From Apium graveolens (lineage: Eukaryota; Streptophyta; Magnoliopsida; Apiales; Apiaceae): a stretch of DNA of 64,000 bases. Location: assembly GCF_009905375.1 (NCBI RefSeq), contig NW_027417515.1:1-64000 (forward strand), written 5' to 3'. The notes under the pieces were generated by a model. It was not told where the DNA came from, searched no databases, and saw only the letters and a list, made by a program, of their open reading frames with translations. Positions 34,098-47,100 of the stretch are shown piece by piece; the first letter of the stretch is position 1, and every line of letters starts with the position of its first letter. Made by a program: the position numbers and the translations under genes.

Positions 34098-34545
34098 ACT
34101 CTGACAATGATTTTCCAGGGAATAATGATGATCGTAGAAGCGCTGGGGGAATGGCATTCTATTTAAGTGAATGTCTGATAGCATGGGTATCTCAAAAGCA
34201 ACACTGTGTTACCTTGTCATCTTGTGAGGCCGAATTTATCAAGGGATTTGGCTCCAGAAATTATTAAGTCAGGTTACTGGAGAAGCTTCAAAATCAGTCA
34301 TATTGTTTGTTGATAACAGTTCTGCAATAGATTTAGCAAGGAATCCTGTCTTTCATGGTCGGAGCAAACATATTGACGTGAGGTTTCATTCATTCGTTAC
34401 TGTGTGGAACATAGTGACATAATGATCAAGCACATCAGTTCAGAACAACAGCGTGCAGACGTGCTTACCAAAGCTATGCCATCAACTAAGTTTGAAAAAA
34501 TGAGAGAGTTATTAGGGATTAAAAAGTTGCAGGACAGTGTTTAGA
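34098..34545 (+). pseudogene. Copia C RNase H and end of pol
   Basis: Decoded text includes SDNDFPGN, GGMAFYLSECLIAWVSQKQ, VTLSSCEAEF, VDNSSAIDLARNPVFHGRSK, KHIDVRFH, and the end QRADVLTKAMP to LLGIKKLQDSV with a stop at 34543-34545. Deletions and a frameshift lie at about 34240 and 34390. This is the terminal part of the Copia that hosts Copia D and the solo LTR. Confidence 0.82.
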
Positions 34546-34558
34546 TTAATAGGGTGTA

Positions 34559-34857
34559 TGTTGGAATTAATCTAAAGTTTTAGTTAATTAAATAAATGCT
34601 ATAATATGCTGGATATTGTCAGCTTAGTTAAGTATTTGAATCAGTCATATAACATTAAGGAGTATTTGTAGGGAGCAATAAGGTGGTGGCATCATAGTAG
34701 GAGTCAGGAGTTATTTTCTAGCAAGTCATGATAGGTGTAGTTCATCTTTTATATGTTTTGTAATCGTTCTTGTTTTGTACGGTAATACAATTTGTTTTTC
34801 TCCCAGTTAACAACTTCCAGTGTTCTAATTCACATCACACACAAATTAATTCCTACA
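34559..34857 (+). repeat. 3' LTR of Copia C (299 bp)
   Basis: Starts TGTTGGAATTAATC and ends TTAATTCCTACA, with short inverted ends (TGTTGGAATTAA against TTAATTCCTACA). A TTTTATATG box lies at about 34748 and a pyrimidine-rich segment at about 34790-34806. The 5' LTR is missing, so no duplication can be checked. Confidence 0.8.
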
Positions 34858-34948
34858 ATTCTGCTTCATACTGCATTCAAGCTCAAACAAATTCATTTAA
34901 TCTCTAGCTTTCTAGTTCTTTCAATCCTCCAAGATATCATATCAAAAA

Positions 34949-35097
34949 TGGATGTGCTTTCCAAGACTTCCGGTTTAAGGTGCAAGATGCACAAAGAAGG
35001 TCATGACGATGATGATGTATATACTTATATCATCTCGTGTGTACAAGGTGGTGGTGATGACGATGACAGAGATTATGATTACGCTCCTGCGCTTTAG
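34949..35097 (+). CDS. Small acidic protein of unknown function (49 aa), candidate host gene
   Basis: The ATG at 34949 sits in a good plant context (AAAAATGGAT) and opens MDVLSKTSGLRCKMHKEG, then an aspartate run, a linker, a second aspartate run and the end DYDYAPAL. The coding part has balanced composition, unlike the AT-rich surroundings. The 92 bases before the ATG look like a short leader right after the Copia C LTR (ends 34857). After the stop, 35100-35147 encodes a second version of the tail (GDDDDGGYDYAPAA, stop) in the +1 frame, which suggests a duplicated C-terminus split by a frameshift. A CKMH motif with acidic runs and a YDYAPA end looks like a conserved plant small protein, but I cannot name it. 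It could be a pseudogene. Confidence 0.5.
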
Positions 35098-35297
35098 AGG
35101 GCGATGACGACGATGATGGTGGCTATGACTATGCTCCCGCAGCATAAGTAATGAGAAGAGTAGTACGTGTCAAGTTTATATATATAACTGTATCTCATGC
35201 TTGCATAATGCATGAGCTTAATTAAAGATTGAGCGTAACATTTTTGTTTGAAATTTCACTATGTTGACTCATACGAGTATATCTTGAGTCATGAATC

Positions 35298-35466
35298 TAA
35301 TTACTCCCTCCGTACCCCTCAATATTTTTTAGATTGGGGAAGGGACTCGGCACACATTTTTATTAATGTATTTGCATAATTTTTTTAAAAAAATTTCTAA
35401 ATAAAAATATAATATTTAAACTTTTATAAAAAAATTGAAAATTTTAAAAATAAAGTACGGAGATAT
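35298..35466. repeat. Stowaway/mariner-like MITE remnant
   Basis: The left end ACTCCCTCCGTACCCC and the right end GTACGGAG resemble the terminal inverted repeats of Stowaway-type MITEs (CTCCCTCCGT family). The rest is A/T-rich with no coding. Ends are degraded and no clean TA duplication is seen. Confidence 0.4.
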
Positions 35467-35534
35467 ACTTTGTAGCTGTCTTAAAATGCATGTTAAAAAA
35501 ACTGTAAAGAAATTAGAGGGGTAGTAATATATTA

Positions 35535-35822
35535 CTATATTGCTATCAGCTCCCTTTTATTTAGGGTTGGGTTGGTAGAAAAATTAAGAAAAATTAAAAA
35601 ATAATGAAGAAAAATTAAAAAAATGAGTAAAATAGTGGGATAATCAATAATTTACATATAAGATGAGTATAGTAAAAGTAAATAGTAGATATAGTTATTT
35701 TTTATATTGCAAAAAAATTGTTACATTTAAAAAAATTTGAAATATAAAAAATTAAAAGAGACATTTCAAACAAAAATTAAAGTATAATGAAATTTTTGAT
35801 ACGAAAAGAGTATATTTTAAAA
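35535..35822. repeat. Second Stowaway-like AT-rich remnant
   Basis: It opens CTCCCTTTTATTTAGGG and closes with GATACGAAAAGAGTATA. The middle has A-rich repeated text (GAAAAATTAA units) and AAAAGAGACATTTCAAAC near the right end, as in Stowaway-type elements. The call is tentative. Confidence 0.3.
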
Positions 35823-36047
35823 TTTAACTACTTAAATCTAGATTCTTTGTCTTAGTAGTAATTACTAGATATTATAACCAAATTGTTTGCATTTTGCATT
35901 CTTGTCGTGTCCTTATGCAGTGTCGAGTTTCATAATGCTCGAGAAATGGCTGATCTGTTGGCCAGAATATTGACATAGTTGCGAACTTTGTCAAATTAGT
36001 ATATATAAATATAATATTTATCTTTTTAATTTCATATCAACTTAATA

Positions 36048-36600
36048 CACTACAAGAAAATAAGGTTAAATGCAACTGCGTAAATACAACCAGAACTAAA
36101 TCCAACTGTATCTAGTTATAATTAAAGGCGCGACTAAAGACAACTGTCAGCGGTTATATTTAAATCCGGTTGTATTTACGCGGTCGCATTTAGAAATAAA
36201 TACTTCCGCGTAAATACAACCACCATCAAATACCAGTTGAAAATAGTCGTCGCGCCTAAATACTACCGGATTTCGTCGAATTTAGCCCCGCCAAAAAAAT
36301 TGGAGGGAAGCATCCCACCATTTGGATTGTTTGGCACTCCTAAATACAACCAGAATCCGTTGTATTTAGCATTTGGAAATGGCGGGACTTTTTTTCCCTC
36401 TCTTCTTGTTTGAATTTTCGGTTGTATTTAATCCGTCGTATTTAAGCGGTCGTATTTAGTATAAATACAACCGATCTGCTAAATATTACTCGAGCATTTT
36501 CGATCGGCCGAAAAACCGGTTGTATTTAGCTAAATACAACCGAAAACGGTCGAATTTAACTAAATACAACCGGTTGTATTTACCCGTTTTTTTTGTAGTG
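36048..36600. mobile_element. Small non-autonomous CACTA element (553 bp)
   Basis: The ends are CACTACAAGAAAA and TTTTTTTGTAGTG, in inverted orientation, with a 3 bp duplication ATA (36045-36047 and 36601-36603) as expected for CACTA (En/Spm) elements. The body is filled with subterminal copies of AAATACAACC and its complement GGTTGTATTT, likely transposase-binding units. No ORF. It needs a transposase from elsewhere. The subterminal motif differs from that of the CACTA at 40286-59403 (cttacgacg type), so the two belong to different families. Confidence 0.88.
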
Positions 36601-37146
36601 ATAATATTTTATTTTTATAATAAGTAATCTTTAAAAATTACCTATATGATCCTTAAAATAAATAATTATAAATGAGTGATAAATTAAAAAGAGTATTATT
36701 AATTAACACCTTTACACTTATATATGCATGCATTTTAACCAAAATTTGTCAAAGTTTTGGCCACCTTATAATAACCAAACAATTCTAATAAATTGATAAT
36801 TAAGATTGTCATATTATATAAGATTCGATCTCTTTGTAAATTATAACAATGGGCTTTACAAATATTAATTACTTCAGCTATTCATTTTTAGTTATTACTG
36901 TAAGCCAAAGATGTATCAGAAACAAATATGTAACCTATAGACAAAGTTGTTCAAATAAGAAACAAAGACACTGAAAATATATTTTTTTCTACACAAAAAT
37001 GTAAAAATTGTTTTAAATACCGAGAGGCAGGGGAAGAGCATCAGAAGAAAACACTATTGTTTTTTCTTTCAAAAGAAACTCGTGTTTTTTTTCAGAAATT
37101 GCTCAAAATACAGACAATTTAATAATAATAAACAAAAATAACTATA
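36601..37146. other. AT-rich intergenic stretch
   Basis: No ORF with coding character, no recognisable repeat ends and no RNA gene is seen. Confidence 0.4.
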
Positions 37147-40100
37147 TGTACCGGGAGTGGCCCAAAATTGACGGGACATATAAGTATTCGTATATTTTCA
37201 TATTTTTTAAATATGTAATTATGGAATTATTAAATTATGTGTATAGCTTATATTAGCTATGTGTTGTTTTATTATTATTTATGGGCGATTTGTGGTGTAC
37301 ATGGTGTTCGTGTAATTAATTGTGGGGTTGTATTGTTTTGTTTCACTTTTAAAAGTGATTTTATGGCAGATTTATTTTTATAAAAATATTTTGGATGGTC
37401 TCTAAAATTACTTTTATGATTTTATAATTACAATAATTATTTTTGGAAATTTATAAAATTTATAAATCAATATTTTATTGATTATTTATTCCTGAATGAT
37501 TTTCTGATTGCATTTAAGGGTAAATTCAGTATTAAATTCAGGAATGCTTCAAAAATTACGAAAGTCATATTTTATGAAGATTTTAATATTCCGAGAATTT
37601 TAAAATTATTTCTGAATTCTTTGGGATTAATTTCAACCACGCGTTGATTCAGTTAATCGTCAAACGCGGCAGCGCGCTTTAAAAATGTTTAAAAATTTGA
37701 AAAAACTTATTTTATTAAGTTTTAAATATTCTGAACATTTTAAAATTTATTTTAATAAGTTTTTGAGTTTTATTTACTCGCGCCTAGGATCGTTAAATAT
37801 CAATACGCGAATTAGAGGTCAGAGATACGTGTCATCTGGCTGTAATAGCAAAAAGAAAATAAACAAATAATGGTTGATAAACACAATCAGTCTTATCCTT
37901 TTACTCCTCCATTACCCCGTTCTCCTTTCCTTCCCCCACTGGAATCTCGCGGCTCCTCTTCTTGCCGGAATCTCTCAATATATGTTCACTCTCTCTTCCA
38001 TTTCTTCTCTCTGCCTCTCTTATATCTCTATTCGCCGCCCCTCCCCTTTCTTTTTCCGGTTAGCTGCCATCCTGTTTTCCGGCGAACCGCCGTTGTTCAT
38101 CCCTGTTGATTTCTGTGGTTGGGCTTCTTGGTATCCTGCTGTTCAGTTCGTAAATAGTTCCTTTAAGTTGTGCATATATCTGTATATGTGTGTGGTTGTG
38201 TGCCGCTTGATTCAGTGTTGCCGCCTTATTTTTCCGGCCGCCCTGTTTCCTGGTGGCACGTGACTTACACGCGCGTGTGTGTATATTGTACGCAGTCTGT
38301 GATGTGGTTGGGTAACTATTTTATTAATTTTTAATTCCATTTTTATGGAGGAATTAAATGATTACTAAGCATAATTAAATATAATTTTTGTGCGGGAATT
38401 CGATTTAGTTATCGGTGAAATTTTTTTGGACACCCGAATATTTTCGGGCACCAATAAATTTTACCGCCGTCCGCGATGAATTTATACAAGCGGACGGTGG
38501 ATTGTGATGACATGGTTCTGAGTCCTAAAATTTTAAAATAAATAAAATTAATTGTATATCTTTATTCTGGATCGAATTAATTAATTAGTAAATATTGTAA
38601 TGGGACGATTGAATTGGTTGTGATTATTGAATTGTATCGATGATTGGGAATTTTGAAATGGTGATTTATTGTAGTTGTTGTTATGGAATTTGTTGTTGTG
38701 ACGTCAAATTGCTTCGACGGATTAGCCGATAAATAAAGGAAGTGCTGCCGGTAAATTAAACTACGGAAATACGGGAGCATATCCGGTAATTATCGGGACA
38801 TCGAGCGAATATATATAAATATATATATATATTATACGAAACGTGATTGTATATTGTGATGGAATATTTTGCCAAACCAATAACCCTAATTTCGTTAAAT
38901 GACGAATATACGTATTTTCTGAAAACGAACACCCAGCCAATTTTTGAGAACGTGAACCTAATTGTTCGTGTGTTATTATAATATATGTATAATTACGAGT
39001 CGGGATTGAATATCGAATGGGTAGGTTTGTTAGCGAGGATATGTCAAGAATACCTGGACGTCTAACCCAGAGTATTTCGACCCTATAGGTTCTAGTCGGG
39101 AAACCGAAAGTGAACATTGGACTAATGATAACCTAGTGGACAGTCGACGAGCTCAGTAGGGTTTCAACCGAAGAACCTGAGTGTTGAAGTCGAATCCAAG
39201 CTGATCTAGTGGTTAAGCAATAAAGCCTGAGCGTCCGACTCGGCTCAGAGTCGATTAGTAATAGTTGTAAAGCTTTGCAAGGCAAGAACCTCTGACAATT
39301 CTTTTATGGTTTAGTATATATTAATGAACTGTTGCTTTATTTTCGAACAGGAACAAAAATGTTTTAAGTTACGTATCCCCTATATTTGAAAATGTTGTTT
39401 AAATATGTTTTTGGGGAAAAGTAATTTCGGAAAGTAACTATCTCTAAAATGTGATTAAAAATAGAAAAGAGGTTTTGAATAGTGTGCAGTGACATAATTG
39501 ATTTTAACAAGAGATAGGTAAAAGTGATTTTGAAAATGGATAAAACGAATCAGATATTAGATAATGTTGCGTCAGTGGCTAATTCGGTTGCGCGCAATTC
39601 ATAACCAATTAGTCCAGCATAGTTAATCAGAGACCTAGCTAGTCTTTGCGGATCTGGTTATTTTGTGTGACAGCCCGATCAGCTTTCCTAGATATTTTGT
39701 GTGGCAGCCTGATCAGTCATCCCTAGATAACATCCAATACATATCTGATTGTGATTTTATGGTTCCATTAACGGAACAAGTGATTGAAGTTCCAGTAACG
39801 GAACAAATATCTTTGGGTCCCCGTAACGGGACAAATGGTTTTGTGGTTCCTATAATGGAACGGAAGATTTGGAAATGAAAATAACATGCTAAAATTGAAC
39901 TCTGGTATTTTTGCACAGCACATGACTGTTGATTTTGTTTTACAGAGCATGCTAGTTTTGATATCCAGTTTATACATGTTTTAGTCGTTTTCTAACATGT
40001 TATGAATTTTGTTCCGATAATTGGTTTACCATAAATTGTTTTACTTGTCATCCATATAGTGGTAATACTGAGCAATTGATTGCTCACCCTTGCAGAATGT

Positions 40101-40285
40101 TTTATCTATGTATTGTAGATACCTAGGAGATTCTTCTGTGGTAGTCAGGGCAGAGTTCCAGTTCCTTCCGTGTCAGGCTCCTCTTAGATAGTTGTGTTGG
40201 ACCAAGGATGGTTTATTGAGTTGCTGAATTAAGTTAGTTGCAATAAGATTTATTGTAATAATTTGGTTTTGTATAGTTGACCTAA
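37147..40285 (+). mobile_element. Gypsy LTR, left part (host of the CACTA element)
   Basis: It starts at TGTACCGGGAGTGG, which mirrors the inverted end CTCCCGGATGTTACA of the solo LTR 2388-5834, and it stops at the CACTA insertion. It continues at 59407-59535, which ends CCGTCACA. Together the LTR is about 3.27 kb, similar to the 3.45 kb copy. It lies opposite to that copy, in plus orientation by the same reasoning. A poly-pyrimidine, proline/serine-coding stretch (37880-38240) and ACGGAACAA-type short repeats (39775-39860) are inside, without a real gene. The flanking 5-mers (ctata and ggaca) do not match, so the outer ends are uncertain. Confidence 0.65.
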
Positions 40286-40770
40286 CACTACAACAAATAG
40301 GGCCATTTACGACGGTTTTTTTGAACTGAAATCGTCGTAATCGAGCCATTTATGACGGAAAAAAACTGTCGTTTTTGGTCAAGTAGTAAGTTCATTTTTT
40401 CGTCACAAGATAAAATTACGTCGCAAGTTAGGAAGTGGAGGCCCACACACTCAATAAAATAATAAATGACCTTACGACGGAAAATAATCGTCGTATGTTA
40501 CTAACTTATGACGGAAAAATCGTCGGATGTTTTCTTCTGGGACCCACTTCGATGAAATTAAATATAAAACTATGACGAAATTGTACGTCGTAAGTTAGTA
40601 ACTTGCGACGAAAAAACGGTCATATATTAGTGATTTGGATCTACTTACGACGAAATATGTGATGAACAACCGTCGTAAGTTAGTAACTTTCGACATAAAA
40701 AACTGTCGTATGTTATGGATTTGTATCTACTTACGACAAAATTTGTGATGAACAACCGTCGTAAGTTTAT
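40286..40770. repeat. Left subterminal repeats of the CACTA element
   Basis: Many copies of ACGACGGAAA / CTTACGACG and the inverse CGTCGTAAGTTAGTAAC occur in both orientations. These arrays are the usual binding sites of the CACTA accessory transposase. The right end has the matching array (59165-59403). Confidence 0.85.
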
Positions 40771-41121
40771 ATTTCCAGAATAGCCAAATATTGATTTTTC
40801 AGTTTTCAGCCATTTTCGGCTTCCAATTTAAATTCAATACATGCCAAAGTTTAATGCAATAACAAACTCTAAACCTGCCAAAGTCTAATTTATTCCGACT
40901 TTCAATCACAAACTCACAAACTATAAAACTAATGCTACAAGTCACAATACCATAATGTAACAATAATTTACATTAGTTATCCAATAAATCCGTACTAATT
41001 CAAATTCAAAAGTAGAAAGCAAACTAGGGTGATGTACAAACACCCACTTAACCAAATTCAGTTTACAAAGACAACTTGGTTATCTTACAAACATTCATTA
41101 TCAAATACATAAAGCTAAAAT

Positions 41122-44100
41122 TCAACACCTAATAACCGAACCACCACAAGGGACGTGATCATAATAAGAACCGGTCATATCACGATCTTCATCAGAATCG
41201 GTACTCTCGTCATTGCTATCACCATAATCAGAATCATCTTCGGTAGCTAAGGCCTTCCCCTACAATATACACTTAAATAAGTTAGAAATTTGTAAACAAA
41301 TTATTTATTTAGGAAGACTAATTTGTATACAGAGATGTCAGAGAAGTCCATGCACGATACATGCCTCACTAGATATTTCTCTATCATACGGAAGATTAAA
41401 AAATAACTTTATATCTAAAGAAAATTGTAAACATGTACTGTGTTGAGCATACTTTGTTTAGGGCAGTGCTAACAAGGTCTCCATATATTTTCCCCGAATA
41501 ATTACCTAATATTTAAACTGAATTTAACATTTACGATAAATTATAATAACCAAATTTAACATTTAAACCAAATTCAGTTTTCTCCTAAATCTCGAAATAA
41601 TAAATCTAGAAAAATATATACATATGAAACTTTGTTTTAAAAGCACAAACACAACATGAGCGGTGCTGTTATGATAAAAGGATCTATGCCTAGAACGACT
41701 ATAAACCAAATATGTATCAATAGCTAGCTACTCTATGCTGCCTACTTAGTTTTGCCATATGTTGATTAAGTTTAATTAATTGTATGTGCTCCCAAAAATA
41801 TATACATTTATGCATTGTTTATACGTGACTATTACTTAATGAGTCCTAATCCTGATTTTTGATAACTCTAATCATATGTCTTGTGGCCTAGTTTAAAATT
41901 AACACAAGAAATTGGTTTTTTTTTGTTTAGTGAACATTTTAATATAATATTAATATACATTTCATAATTATTAACACAGAGAAATTATACCTCATTCTAT
42001 AATTATTGTTGTATATTATTAATATACACATTGCTCCACATTTCTTTAAGTCGCATCAGACAATTAATCATTTTTTAAACTTATGAAATATAAATTAGCA
42101 AATAACAAACTATTAAAACAAATTTAGAATAATATTTTTTGCTAAAGAACAGATTTTGTGTAGATAATTATGGAATCTTTAATTATGAGCACCAGTATTT
42201 CTACTGTGATGTTGAAAATAAAATAATATTACACCACTATGTTACTAATATATATTTGTAGATTGTAGAAGCACAATCATGCTGATTTATAGAACCACTG
42301 AACCAAGAGTTAAGTGTGAACTCAACTTGGATGTTGCAACTGGCAAGGCATATATTTTGACTTGAACTAAGTAACTTTTTTTGCAAAAAAAAATTGGGGA
42401 TAAGACCTCAACCGACCCTGGTTTCAGGATAGCCATACAACATGCATCATTTAGCTAGCTTTAAATGGACATCTCTTTCACAACCTAAAGGGATTGATCA
42501 TCATCAAGTGTGTGGTTTCAATTTTAACAACGTACTACCTTTTAATCCAGTACTACGTTAGATGATTTTCCAGGTCAGGTCAGGTCTGTTAGGCTGCTTA
42601 ATTATGGGCAGAATTAGGGGTGGATCAGACTGACTCTCGGTCTTTGTCAATTATTCAAAATTCGAAATACTTAAATTTATTAATTCAGGTAACTTGAATC
42701 GATCCCCGTTAAATATAATTTACTTCCTGTTGTATCAACAATATACCAAATTGAGAAAAGTGGCCCGGAAACCAGGGTAAGCCACATGGTTATATTAGTT
42801 GGTAAATTAGTGTGGTAACACTCTAAAATCAACCTAAAATCAGATATAAGAAACTTTTGAAGTTATAACATTTCATATAACTTCTCCAAGAGAAAAGGAC
42901 AACGAGAAGTTTACCTTGGCAGCTCATGGTCCGTCTATCTTATAGATATTATTTAGGACCTCCACCACAACCCTAACGATAGCTTGACACGTCTCTCTAG
43001 TAATAGGATGGTTGTGAGGTAGTGATAAGTCTCCTTCCACCACTTCCTGTGCTAAGAGACGAATCTGCTCAGGTGTCAACATATACTCGTCTGGATTGGC
43101 TCGAGCATGGGCCAAGGTCTTATCCACGACACGCATGAATATTTCATCCCGTAAGCGAGTCAAAGCAGATCTTCCAGAGCTTCCTTCTCCTTTCCGAGGA
43201 TGTGGGGGACGTGCACCAGACTCTATGACAACATAAAGTTGATATATTATCACTGGGAACAAACTATATGTAATAACTCAAGTATTTTAAACATTTCAAG
43301 TCTATAAAAGAAATATACCGTAAATATCAGAGGCTCGAACTCGTGGATGTCCAAGAATCACGTTCTTACGAACACCTCCCACTGCCTCTATCCAACTCTG
43401 AATTTGGGTGACCTTAGGATCAACTCCTTTCTTTTTGCATATGCTAATGTAGCGCTCCTGTAAAATAATATTACCACGTTTACATATTAATTAACTATGT
43501 GGAGTGCAGTGTATTGGAATATATAAGTACCTCTCAAAAGAGATTGCTTGATCAAATAATGATTCTGCTAAACTTTAGTTGTGAGCCTATGACCAACTGC
43601 TATCCATTCAAGCTTTAAGTTTCTTCGTAATTTATAAGTCCCCGAGTCATGCATTTTGCTTAAACTCATACCTTTGCTTTCATATGTGTTTACTCGTTAA
43701 TAAACATACTGAGTGAATAACAAAGTTGACTTATTGTGTATATATATATATTTATATTTTAATTTTTTCGACAGGGTATTACATATTTAATTATTATGTC
43801 TTGCTCTATTTAACTAAATCACAATAAAAAGAGGAAGAGAGAACACAAATTCATTATCAGCTTTTGGCTGTTTTGTATTCTATTCCAAGGGTTGTTTTTG
43901 TAACACCCCCAAATCCGGGGTCGGGGATCCGGGTTGTCACGAGTTCCATTTCCCTTAATAACACCCAATCTTAATAATTTATCAACTACTCTGTACTGTG
44001 ACCCCACAATAAACACACACACCACACGTTATAGTCTCAGAGATGAACATCCAAAAATAATCACAAGTCATTTTATTCCACAATTATCTGCCAATACACC

Positions 44101-47100
44101 TTAAAAGGTTTCTGAATAAATTTCCATTTCTTTGCCATTATTACAATTCATATTTATACATAAGTCTGGTACATCATAAGTTGAAAGCCTAGCCTATTGG
44201 TAATTTCTACCTCAGCTACAGCGGCCTCAACGCTTCCAGAAAGCTGCGGAACGTTTCCAATCCGCTTGCGAATTGGGAGCTTGGTCATGTTCATCTTATC
44301 TATCTGATGTTGTGTGATGAAAGAAGAAGCAAGGGTGAGCAGCAAGCCCACCAAAATAATATGTATAATGATTAACAATATATGAGCCTTCTCATAGTAC
44401 TCATGAAAGTCTTGGTCAAAAGAAATGAACCAAGTTGATATCTTAATGCGATGAAGTCGCAAAATATTCAGTATATATATACACATATACTTTTCAAAAT
44501 ATGGGAAGTCCTCTTCCATGCATAAGACATACAGAGTTCCAGTGTATAACTGTATAAAAATATCGTTGCAAGGTGATCTCATATATCTAACCTTGTCTCA
44601 ACGTTTTTCTGAAAATCTTTGTCATGCATAAGATAATCATTTACTAGATATAAGTTTAAAAGATGAAGTTACAAGATACTCCAATATACTTATATCTTTT
44701 CCAAATACTACTTGAACTACCACCGTTCAAGTTATAATTAGTTTCAAAAGTTCATCACACTGATGAGACTACAAGATAAGACTTGAATAGATTCAATCTT
44801 TGAAATATTTTGAAGGAAATGAAGTTATGATATACTTCATTAAGCCCCGATATATATATACACCTATATATATACATGCGTTTCCTGAAAACCTCTGTCA
44901 TGTAAAGTATGAACAGAATTGCAATATCCAATAAATTTGGAAAGGAAAGAATTTTGGCATAAACCTGATATCTTGCTGATCAGGCAAAGATACCAATAAG
45001 TAACCTTTTCTACTAGTAGATGGATGAATCCCCCACCGGTCATCACCCTGGCCACATAAGGACCTTGTGCTGGACCGCCACCTGGCCTCTTACGCGTTGA
45101 TGGACTGCCACCCAGCCACTTACACTTTGATAGACCGTACCCCGGCCTGTCACTTATGTCGACTCAATTAGATGGGCTTACTTCCCGAACGTTCGGTAAG
45201 TAATCAATTCATTTGTTTTCTCAAAACAGCAACCACGTTGCGAATGTAAAATGCACCATAGAGCTGGATCCCCCAGTTTTTGAGCGAGTATTTAAATCCC
45301 CTTTGAAAGGAAGATCTTAAATATAAAAAAAATGAGTTTTGGGGTCCACTCTAACTTTAAAAATCATTTTGAAGACTCGAAAACATTTTTAAGAATGTTT
45401 GGAGTACTGCTGATTTATTAAAATAAATCAGTCCCGATATATTAGAAAATATCTGAATATTATTATTTAAATAATATTTCCATAAAGAATAATCTTTATA
45501 AAAATAATTGAAGTAGAAGTTTTAAGACTCTTACTTGAATGAAAATTAAATAATCAAAGATATACTTATACAAAAGTACTATCTTTATTTGAATAATCGA
45601 AAATAAGTTTGATTATCGAAACATTATTCTTTAATAAAATAAAGAATATATCTCAGCAAATGATCGGAGTCATAGATCCTCAAATGAATATTCAAATAAT
45701 ATTCAATAAATAAATTAAGCTGAGTCATAAGCCCTCGAATGAATATTCGAAATAATATTCAATAATAAAATAAAGTTATCAAATAAACCTTATTCGATTA
45801 ATAGTTTTGAAAACTATAACCATATATATATATAAATATATATATATAAAATCTACTCGGGATCCTCGACTCCCGGTTTTAGAAAATGTTTTCACCTTTG
45901 GGTTCCTATACTAAGGGTATATGCAATTTACCGCTATTCTCTAGCATAGGTATTATCAACTGAATCAACAGATATATATGGCAAGGATACGAAACAAGCA
46001 TGCATATATACCATATCACATGCTACAATATATCGCAATAATTTGCTAATAACAAATATGCATTTATCACAAGATCATGCATATACATATGTATACATCA
46101 CAACAACAGTATAACGGGTAGAAAACTTGCCTGAGCGACTGGGGGTTACGAATGGCTCGGGACGAGTCTGGTAACCTATAAGCAACAAGTAAGTTGGAAT
46201 TAAACCAAAGTCACTTGTAAATCTATACTCTAACCAACTCAGACTCTAACGCTCATTTTGCGCTTACTGGTTCTCTTAAGTCACTCGAGTACCCTCGGCT
46301 CCACCATTTTTAATAATTTAACCATTACGAGTTTTAAGGCGATTCCTTCGCGAGTGTCTTACCAACTGCCTATTACACCTTACATAAATGTTTCATACTT
46401 CAATTAGTCCTTTAAGGTCTTTAACCTATGTTTCAAAGTAAGGCGAGGGTTAAGGGTTCGTTCGCGAAATGTCGTTACTTAAAACGGCCGTTTCTCCTAA
46501 ACCGTTCATCGGAATCAAACGAACCACATATCAAAACGAAGCTCGTAACATGAACTATCTAAACATGGCAATGGTCAACATCTAGCAGGGGGTTCTCGGG
46601 TCCTAATGTTATGAACAAAAGCAGTCTAAAGTAAATCGGACATTAAGACGGCTATATTTACGCGATTTACCAAATTTAAACCATTCCAAATCCACCACAA
46701 TTCAACCCCAATTCACAACCCAATCAAAACTCCATCCAAACTACATCATAACAGCCCCAAAACTCAACATTAACAATTTATACTTATTCCCCACATGAAC
46801 TAAAAGCTTTACTTAGGTTCTTTAACTAATTATCAAGATTTACAACTCCAAAAATACCACAAAACCAACTAATCTCTACAAACTCAACCAAACTTTAAAC
46901 AATCAAGCATCATGCTTCACATATGCTATATCAATCATATTCAATCCTAATTACTCAAAACTAAAGCTAGGGTTTGGAGTTTATACCTTCCTTGGAGAGT
47001 GGAGAATCAAGAGAATGGCTTGGAATCACCCTTAAAGTCCTTATCCAAGCTTAAACTAAACAAAACTTCAAGAACAAAAATTTTAGTTCTTGAAAAACAC

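Noticed and set aside
35018..35050. A GT...AG intron inside the small acidic ORF
   Set aside because: It would be about 33 bases, shorter than plant introns.
37870..38263. Serine/proline-rich open frames as a small gene
   Set aside because: They come from a CT-rich tract in a Gypsy LTR and are open in two frames at once.
44154..44582. A 142-codon open frame as a gene
   Set aside because: It lies in the Gypsy LTR, recurs in the other LTR in shortened form, and has no domain.
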